Notes under the pieces: model-generated
Databases searched by the model: none
What the model saw: only the letters and a program-made list of their open reading frames with translations
What the model was told of the DNA's origin: nothing
Source of the DNA: Kiloniellaceae bacterium
GTDB lineage: Bacteria; Pseudomonadota; Alphaproteobacteria; Kiloniellales; Kiloniellaceae
DNA length: 11,190 bases
Direction: 5' to 3'
NCBI GenBank assembly: GCA_021776145.1
Contig: JAJFGM010000515.1
Location: 1-11,190, forward strand
Part shown: positions 7,113 to 11,190 of the stretch, one piece after another
How the letters are laid out: each line of letters begins with the position of its first letter
Numbering within the stretch: the first letter of the stretch is position 1
Made by a program: the position numbers and the translations under genes

Positions 7113-7740
7113 CGCCTAGCGTGCCTTCCCACTTGGTCGAGCTGCTCTGCAACAGCGGGTGCGACACCAGACAGTGCCAGACCACCGCCTGGAAGGCTTC
7201 CGAATGCGGTGTAACGCGGGCGGCTTCCGGGGCCGGTATGACGACAACCTCGTCGCCGACTTGGTTCGTATAGCCCTCGGCGCGGCCGATGACGCCGAAG
7301 ATCTTCAGTCCGCGGCGCTTGGCTTCGTCGAGGGCGCGCACCAGGTTGACCGAAATGTTGCGCTCGGCGTTGCCACCGCCGACGGAGAATACCAGTACGG
7401 CGTCGTCGCTGTCGGCCTTGCTGGTCTTCAGCCAGGCCTCGAAGACCGTTTCCCAGCCCTCGTCGTTGGTCCGCGCCGTCAACTCCGAGACGTTGTCGAC
7501 GGGGGTATAGGCCTCGATGCCGCAGAGCTTGCGGAAGTCGTTGACCGCGTGGCTGCAATTGCCGGCACTGCCGCCGACGCCAAGCAGGAACAGCCGGCCG
7601 CCGCGCTGGCGCAGTTCCGCCAAGGCCTGGGCCAGGCGGTCGATCTGCGCGTGGTCGATGGCACCGGCAATGTCGGCGGCTTCGCGAAAGAACTGGGCGG
7701 CGTAGGACATGAGGTTTCCAGGCATGACGGGCGAGGTCAT
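7054..7740 (-). CDS. SIS-domain sugar-phosphate isomerase, GmhA-like
   Basis: This 228-residue protein has one sugar-isomerase (SIS) fold. GVGGSAGNCSHAVNDF (54-69) is the phosphate-binding loop and following helix typical of GmhA/DiaA proteins, SVGGGNAERNIS (119-130) is the second loop, and SEAFQAVVWH (180-189) is the C-terminal helix. GmhA converts sedoheptulose 7-phosphate to D-glycero-D-manno-heptose 7-phosphate. The metal ligands of classical GmhA (His, Glu, Gln, His) appear here as His64, Asp68, Glu181 and His189 by eye alignment, so substrate or metal use may differ. It begins at the ATG at 7740, which overlaps the methyltransferase stop as ATGA; AGAGG (7748-7752) is a good ribosome binding site seven bases upstream. 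A polar tail of about 28 residues follows the domain and overlaps the start of the phosphatase gene. Confidence 0.85.
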   Translation of the reverse strand: MTSPVMPGNLMSYAAQFFREAADIAGAIDHAQIDRLAQALAELRQRGGRLFLLGVGGSAGNCSHAVNDFRKLCGIEAYTPVDNVSELTARTNDEGWETVFEAWLKTSKADSDDAVLVFSVGGGNAERNISVNLVRALDEAKRRGLKIFGVIGRAEGYTNQVGDEVVVIPAPEAARVTPHSEAFQAVVWHCLVSHPLLQSSSTKWEGTLGDAKSGEPHSNKNTTTDRGS

Positions 7741-8432
7741 TCTTCAACCTCTAAAATGGTCCAATAGTAGTCGCCAGTGTAGCCGGCTTCGGCGAAGAGC
7801 TCCAACCAGCCGGCCGGCGAATCATAGGTCTTGGCGGTCAGCATCCAGTCGAGGAAGACCTCCAGCTCGCGCTCGGAGCGGTAGGCGTCGACCTGCACGA
7901 AACCGCGGCCCGGCGCCACCCGCTCGATTTCCTCCAGAGCAGTCAGGCAGCCGGCCCGGTCCAGGTTGTGGATCGAGTTGATGGCCAGCGCCGCGGCGAA
8001 GGAGCCGTCGGCGAAGGGCAGGGCATCGCAACTGGCGCGCAGCAGCCGGCCCTGGGCATCGGGATGGCAGGTCTCGATGGCGTAGGCGGAAACGTCGAGA
8101 CCCCAGACCTCCAGGCCGGGCAGCACCTCGACCAGGTCGCGCAGCAGGAAACCCTTGGCGCAGCCGATGTCGAGCACTCGGTCGCCGGGCTTCAGGTCGA
8201 AGTGCGCGACGATGCGCTCGGCGACGGGGATCCAGCGGCCGTCGTAGCGATATCCGCCGTAGCCCATCTCGCGCGGGCCGTCGAAGTATTCGAAGCCGAA
8301 TTGCAACGCCAGGCGGCGGTTCTCTTCCTTGTTGGGGACCCGCGCGCCGACATCGCGCACGATCTTGGGAACCGAGCGCAAGAGGTTGATTTCCCGTGGC
8401 TGCTTGCGCCGGTCGGTCTCGGCCTCAGGCAT
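7737..8432 (-). CDS. Class I SAM-dependent methyltransferase
   Basis: This 231-residue protein has a Rossmann-type methyltransferase core starting near residue 80. Motif I is VLDIGCAKGFLL (86-97), the acidic loop after strand 2 is in VWGLDVSAY, and the post-I region ALPFADGSF and AINSIHNLD are typical of the Methyltransf_11-like group. The first 75 residues are rich in charged and aromatic residues and include GYGGYRYDGRW, possibly a lid. It could O-, N- or C-methylate the sugar made by the pathway; the acceptor cannot be read. Its ATG at 8432 overlaps the upstream SDR stop by eight bases, and its stop overlaps the SIS start by four, which indicates coupled translation. Confidence 0.85.
   Translation of the reverse strand: MPEAETDRRKQPREINLLRSVPKIVRDVGARVPNKEENRRLALQFGFEYFDGPREMGYGGYRYDGRWIPVAERIVAHFDLKPGDRVLDIGCAKGFLLRDLVEVLPGLEVWGLDVSAYAIETCHPDAQGRLLRASCDALPFADGSFAAALAINSIHNLDRAGCLTALEEIERVAPGRGFVQVDAYRSERELEVFLDWMLTAKTYDSPAGWLELFAEAGYTGDYYWTILEVEE
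7748..7752 (-). promoter_or_regulatory. Ribosome binding site for the SIS isomerase gene
   Basis: AGAGG on the minus strand lies seven bases before the ATG at 7740. It supports that start over the later in-frame Met codons, and sits inside the 3' end of the methyltransferase gene. Confidence 0.55.
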
Positions 8433-9414
8433 GGAGCGTGAATTCCGTCGACTCCTGCTGGATCAGGGGCAGGTATTTGCGGCCCCATTCGACCATGTCG
8501 CGCATGCCGGCGCGCAGGTCGATCTTCGGCCGCCAACCCAGCTCTTCCTTTATGCGCGTGCTGTCGAGCCAGTACTGCGCGTCCTCGCCGACGCGGCCGG
8601 GAGTTTCGACGCAGAGTTCGTCGAGCGGCATGCCGAGTTCCTCGGCCACCAGGGTGACGAGATCGCGGATGCTGGCCGGCTCGTCCGGCCCGGCGTTGTA
8701 GAGCCGTCCCAGCGGCGCCTTTTCGGCGATCAGGTGGATGGCGCTGGCGACGTCGCGGGCGTGCATGAAGGACTTGCGGGCCTGGCCGCCGCCCTGCAGC
8801 GGCAATTTCTGTCCGGTCAGGCCGCAGAGCACGGCGCGCGGCAAGACCCGGTACATCAACTGTCCCGGCGCATAGGCGTTGGAGGGGCGGATGATGTTCA
8901 TCGGGAACTGGCGCACGCCCCACAGTGTCTCCAGGTGCATGTCGCCGGCCAGCTTCGAGACGGCGTAGGGGCTGGTCGGCTTGACCGGTGCGTCCTCGTC
9001 GGCCGGACGGTCGACCGAGCCGTAGAGCTCGGAGGTGCCGACCTGGATGAAACGCTCCAGATAGTCGCGCGACATCAACTCTTCGCACATCTTGGCCAAG
9101 GCGACGACGTTGGTCTCGTAGTAGCGATAGGCCTTGTCCCACGAGGTGGCATAGGCCAGCGCCGCGAAGTTGACGATGACGTCCGGCTTTTCGGCGTCGA
9201 ACAGCTCGATCAGGCGGTCCTGCTCGAAGGTGACGTGGATCTGGTGATAGGCATAGCGCGGATCGCCCTTGCCGACGTCGAGCGAGAAGGCGGACGAGCG
9301 GGGCAGGTTGCGGCCGACGCAGATGACCTTCTTCGGATTGGCGGTCTCCAGCAGGTACTTGGCCAGATGAATGGCGAAGACGCCGCCGCCGCCGAGCAGT
9401 ATGTAGGTCCGCAC
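8425..9414 (-). CDS. Extended SDR NAD-dependent epimerase/dehydratase (nucleotide-sugar 4,6-dehydratase-like)
   Basis: This is a 329-residue extended SDR starting at the GTG at 9414. A glycine-rich nucleotide-binding loop (GGGGVFA, 8-14) comes at once, VNFAALAYATSWDKA (81-95) follows strand 4, GTSELYG (126-132) holds the catalytic Ser/Thr, and YAVSK (Tyr150, Lys154) is the YxxxK pair. RPSNAYAPGQ and KSFMHARDVA fit the substrate lobe. The pattern recalls dTDP-glucose and GDP-mannose 4,6-dehydratases and related epimerases, but a precise reaction cannot be assigned. The upstream GTG at 9435 is in frame, but the GTG at 9414 is better placed because GAGAGGGG precedes it. It is the first gene of the tightly packed part of the cluster and overlaps the methyltransferase gene by eight bases. 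A 127-base gap separates it from the FkbM gene. Confidence 0.88.
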   Translation of the reverse strand: MRTYILLGGGGVFAIHLAKYLLETANPKKVICVGRNLPRSSAFSLDVGKGDPRYAYHQIHVTFEQDRLIELFDAEKPDVIVNFAALAYATSWDKAYRYYETNVVALAKMCEELMSRDYLERFIQVGTSELYGSVDRPADEDAPVKPTSPYAVSKLAGDMHLETLWGVRQFPMNIIRPSNAYAPGQLMYRVLPRAVLCGLTGQKLPLQGGGQARKSFMHARDVASAIHLIAEKAPLGRLYNAGPDEPASIRDLVTLVAEELGMPLDELCVETPGRVGEDAQYWLDSTRIKEELGWRPKIDLRAGMRDMVEWGRKYLPLIQQESTEFTLHA

Positions 9415-9418
9415 GTTG

Positions 9419-9426
9419 CCCCTCTC
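9419..9426 (-). promoter_or_regulatory. Ribosome binding site deciding the SDR start at 9414
   Basis: The minus strand reads GAGAGGGG, ending four bases before the GTG at 9414. The alternative GTG at 9435 has no comparable site, so the shorter protein is preferred. Confidence 0.55.
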
Positions 9427-9435
9427 AGATTTCAC

Positions 9436-9562
9436 GCCAACGGGTAGGAGTCATCCCCTGTTCCCGCCCGCGAGTAAAGCCGGATCTGAGCTATGAGCCT
9501 GAAAGCCTTAAGAACCTGTTCACTTCGTGGGAAAAGACGAGTTCGGTGGCGGCTGCTGTCCG
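9436..9562 (-). other. Intergenic gap between FkbM gene and SDR gene
   Basis: This 127-base gap is the longest between the eleven clustered genes. No convincing promoter, terminator hairpin with a T tract, or small gene was seen. Its length and position before the tightly packed genes make it the natural place for the main operon promoter, but no box pair stands out. Confidence 0.3.
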
Positions 9563-10624
9563 TCATAGCGGCAGGCACCCCAGATTAATCACCTGGCAAC
9601 CAAGGGTGTGGTGAACGTTCTTGATGTCGCCGGGCTTATTAATGATCTCAATAATATCGCGCCAGGTGTGCAGGTTGAGGACGCGATAGGTCTTAGAAAG
9701 CTGATGCAGGTCGGACAAAATCTGTTCCGCATCCAAATCGTTTTGGATCTCGGGAAATTCAACAACCAAATGGGGCCGACAGGACTCGATAACCGTCCTT
9801 GCTCCTCTTAAGACATTGAAATCCCGGCCTTCGGCGTCGATCTTGATGAAGGACGGGCGCAGATCACGTTCAGTGCAAAAAGCGTCCACGGTCGTGACCT
9901 CCACCTCCACAGTAGTAAAGTCGTCGGGTCGCCGGTCGACCGTTCGGCGCTCGAAGGTCGATGAGGATCCGTCGGGTGTATAGGTGTCGACGAAAAACGT
10001 TTTTCGGCCGGCCTTGTCGGACACAGCGAGCTCGTGGCAATTGACCGTGGGATAGGCCAAGAGGTTTTCTCTGAGGCGTTTCATATTTGTCGGAGAGGGC
10101 TCGAAACAGTGAACTGCGTCGAACAAGCTCGCCAAATAGCTTGAGAAAACGCCGACATTCGCGTCGACATCAAGGGCGCAGTTGCCGGCATTGACGTGAA
10201 GATCGATGAACTCCTTCACCTGTCGGTCGGCGAAATAGCCGGACAGCTGGTATATCGGTGCCGAATCGCGCCATTCGACGTCCAGCTCATTAAGGAGCTC
10301 TATCTGGCTTGCCTTATGCGCCGAGGGCGCCACCACAACGACCAGATTTGATCGGTACCGTTCAACGGCTTCTTGAAGCGACATCACGGGCAGCCCGAAG
10401 CACATCCGATGATCCAGGAACTCGGGCCTGGTTACGAAAAGAACATCCTTATCCGTCATTCCTGCCGCGAACAGCTTGAAGACATCCTGCGCGGCCTGTC
10501 CGGTGCCGAAGAAAGCAATGGTGTGGGCAGCTTGGATGTCACTCGAACGGGCAATGAAGGGCACGAATTGCAATCCTTTGCGTTGTGCCCCCGCGTTGTC
10601 ATGCTGGGCGTTGGATCCCGTCAC
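9563..10624 (-). CDS. FkbM-family methyltransferase with N-terminal Rossmann-like domain
   Basis: The frame gives 353 residues from a GTG at 10624. Residues about 34-125 look like a small Rossmann-like domain (IAFFGTGQAA at 36-45, and APSAHKASQI), of the kind found next to sugar-modifying enzymes. Residues about 135-340 form an FkbM-type SAM methyltransferase: the motif I region ALDVDANVGVFSSYLA (150-165), CFEPSPTNMKRLRENL (173-188), and FIKIDAEGRDFNVLRGA further on. FkbM proteins O-methylate sugars or other hydroxyls, so methylation of a surface-glycan sugar is likely (inference). Motif I has Asp where Gly is common (DVDAN instead of DVGAN). G+C is visibly lower than in the other genes: 29 of 60 bases at 9721-9780, against 45 of 60 at 4261-4320. 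No ribosome binding site is clear before the GTG, so the start is uncertain. Confidence 0.85.
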   Translation of the reverse strand: MTGSNAQHDNAGAQRKGLQFVPFIARSSDIQAAHTIAFFGTGQAAQDVFKLFAAGMTDKDVLFVTRPEFLDHRMCFGLPVMSLQEAVERYRSNLVVVVAPSAHKASQIELLNELDVEWRDSAPIYQLSGYFADRQVKEFIDLHVNAGNCALDVDANVGVFSSYLASLFDAVHCFEPSPTNMKRLRENLLAYPTVNCHELAVSDKAGRKTFFVDTYTPDGSSSTFERRTVDRRPDDFTTVEVEVTTVDAFCTERDLRPSFIKIDAEGRDFNVLRGARTVIESCRPHLVVEFPEIQNDLDAEQILSDLHQLSKTYRVLNLHTWRDIIEIINKPGDIKNVHHTLGCQVINLGCLPL

Positions 10625-10740
10625 TATAGAACAGCGACTAGGCGATTGAATCGCATACTGTACGGAGTCGTGAAAGTTGGTGTTTTTATGCCTATTTGGC
10701 GCAAAAATCTGGCTGCAATGATAGCTCCAGGGATGGAGTG
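10625..10740. other. Non-coding stretch upstream of the FkbM gene
   Basis: This A+T-richer stretch lies between the FkbM start and the transposase remnant. It would hold the leader and promoter of the FkbM gene, but no convincing -35/-10 pair or ribosome binding site was found. A minus-strand open frame of 77 codons (10624-10857) crosses it and the remnant; it is not considered a gene. Confidence 0.4.
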
Positions 10741-10905
10741 AAAGATTTGGTTTTCCGACGCACCACCGCCGTGGCCAAGGTCTTCAAACTGTGTCAGTCG
10801 GCCAGCAAGAAATGGCGCTGCCTGAATGGCTCGCACCAGCTCGCCGAGATCACTCAAGGTGTCAAATAAAAGGACGGAGAAAAGCTAACCGAATGCGCTG
10901 CCTGA
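10741..10905 (+). pseudogene. IS256-family (mutator-type) transposase, C-terminal remnant
   Basis: Read in the plus frame from 10741, the translation matches the C-terminal end of IS256-family transposases: RRTTAVAKVFKLCQSASKKW followed by RCLNGSHQLAEITQGVK. This corresponds to the usual pattern in which a helix ending VFKL is followed by KxWRRLNG and GVKFKDG. A TAA at 10867-10869 takes the place of the expected Phe codon; the frame then continues with KDGEKLTECAA to a TGA at 10903-10905, which looks like the original end. The rest of the transposase (the catalytic DDE part) is absent: plus-strand sequence left of about 10741 shows no resemblance and runs into the intact minus-strand FkbM gene. 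The remnant is therefore truncated and carries a premature stop. The family assignment is from memory of conserved patterns, not a search. Confidence 0.75.
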
Positions 10906-10935
10906 ATCTCGCGTCACCAACTTTTGACAATAGCG
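10741..10935 (+). mobile_element. Truncated IS256-family element, right end
   Basis: The transposase remnant is followed by about 30 bases (10906-10935) containing ACTTTTGACAATAGC, similar to terminal repeats of some IS256-family elements. No matching left end is in the window, so the element has lost its left part and cannot move by itself. The outer boundary near 10935 is an estimate. Confidence 0.45.
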
Positions 10936-10969
10936 CCATTTTGGGAAGCGCTTCACCTGATCGCGGCCC

Positions 10970-11190
10970 TTACCTTTCCCCCAAGCGCGCGGCCAGAAGT
11001 GGCGGCGCGACGTGGCGGTGGCGCAGCACGAGCTTGGCCTCGTGGCGAAAGCGCTCTTGGTAGGCCGCGACGCGGGAGAGCTGAATGGAGCGGGCTATGG
11101 CAAACATGCCGGACGGGGCCCAGCGCACCAACGTCAGGGCAAGCGGGAGGCGCAGTCCTCCCGGCAGCCAGGCGAGCCAGCTATAGGGCG
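10970..11190 (-). CDS. C-terminal part of an unrecognised protein (5' end beyond window)
   Basis: A minus-strand frame enters from the right edge (first full codon at 11188) and ends at a TAA at 10970-10972, giving 72 residues of C-terminal sequence. Sixty of 72 codons end in G or C, as expected for a real gene in this genome. The visible part begins with a Trp/Leu/Pro-rich stretch (WLAWLPGGLRLPLAL), then an Arg-rich, probably helical segment (AAYQERFRHEAKLVLRHRH), and ends PPLLAARLGER. I do not recognise the family. The hydrophobic stretch could be a membrane-facing helix. It points in the same direction as the sugar cluster but is separated from it by the transposase remnant, so membership of the cluster is open. 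Confidence 0.5.
   Translation of the reverse strand, partial: PYSWLAWLPGGLRLPLALTLVRWAPSGMFAIARSIQLSRVAAYQERFRHEAKLVLRHRHVAPPLLAARLGER

Noticed and set aside
9541..9575. Possible hairpin downstream of the FkbM gene
   Set aside because: The stem needs a mismatch on the transcribed strand and no run of U follows, so it is not a supported terminator.
10624..10857. Minus-strand open frame of 77 codons, ending in TAG that shares one base with the FkbM GTG
   Set aside because: It is mostly antisense to the transposase remnant and shows no family features; the one-base contact is most likely chance.
10815..10907. Thirteen-base direct repeat GCGCTGCCTGAAT at 10815-10827 and 10895-10907
   Set aside because: Both copies fall at positions explained by the transposase coding sequence in different frames; no third copy or regular spacing, so chance is likely.
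10945..10954. Ten-base palindrome GAAGCGCTTC
   Set aside because: Short, without a T tract or paired copy; not enough to call an operator or terminator.
10791..11063. Plus-strand open frame of 90 codons
   Set aside because: It reads through the transposase remnant in a wrong frame and then antisense to the partial minus-strand gene.
1..11190. CRISPR array, tRNA or rRNA genes
   Set aside because: No regularly spaced repeats and no tRNA- or rRNA-like stretches were seen; nearly all of the sequence is covered by protein genes.

Overview
The window is a G+C-rich stretch (single 60-base lines reach about 75% G+C) from a bacterium, most likely an alphaproteobacterium. That guess rests only on base composition, codon use and the style of the gene cluster. 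Almost every real gene lies on the minus strand, so the locus reads from right to left.

From the right edge, the first item is the C-terminal end of an unrecognised minus-strand gene (10970-11190). Next comes a decayed 3' piece of an IS256-family (mutator-type) transposase on the plus strand (10741-10905), probably with the element's right end just after it. Then follows a minus-strand run of eleven genes: an FkbM-type methyltransferase with clearly lower G+C (9563-10624); an extended SDR nucleotide-sugar epimerase/dehydratase (8425-9414); a class I SAM methyltransferase (7737-8432); a GmhA-like SIS-domain sugar-phosphate isomerase (7054-7740); a GmhB-like HAD phosphatase (6480-7112); a small transaldolase (5721-6443); two tandem extended SDRs (4633-5628 and 3617-4636); a fused nucleotidylyltransferase-sugar kinase (2038-3606); a Gfo/Idh/MocA oxidoreductase (1071-2018); and a diverged UDP-glucose/GDP-mannose dehydrogenase-like protein cut by the left edge (1-1074). 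Short spacings and 4- or 8-base start/stop overlaps mark the ten genes downstream of the FkbM gene as one operon, possibly with a second promoter before the gene at 5628.

Together the genes look like a self-contained factory for an unusual activated sugar, probably heptose-derived, for a surface glycan. Transaldolase can make sedoheptulose 7-phosphate. The SIS isomerase, the kinase domain, the HAD phosphatase and the nucleotidylyltransferase domain then match, step for step, the classical route to an NDP-heptose. Three SDRs, a Gfo/Idh/MocA enzyme and the dehydrogenase-like protein would remodel the sugar, and the methyltransferases would decorate it. This pathway is inferred from family membership and gene order. 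The exact sugar, nucleotide and stereochemistry cannot be read from the sequence. No glycosyltransferase, flippase or polymerase is recognisable in the window.

The oddest points are the reversed domain order of the nucleotidylyltransferase-kinase fusion, the missing catalytic cysteine in the dehydrogenase-like protein, the altered metal-ligand positions in the SIS protein, and the transaldolase placed between heptose-type genes.
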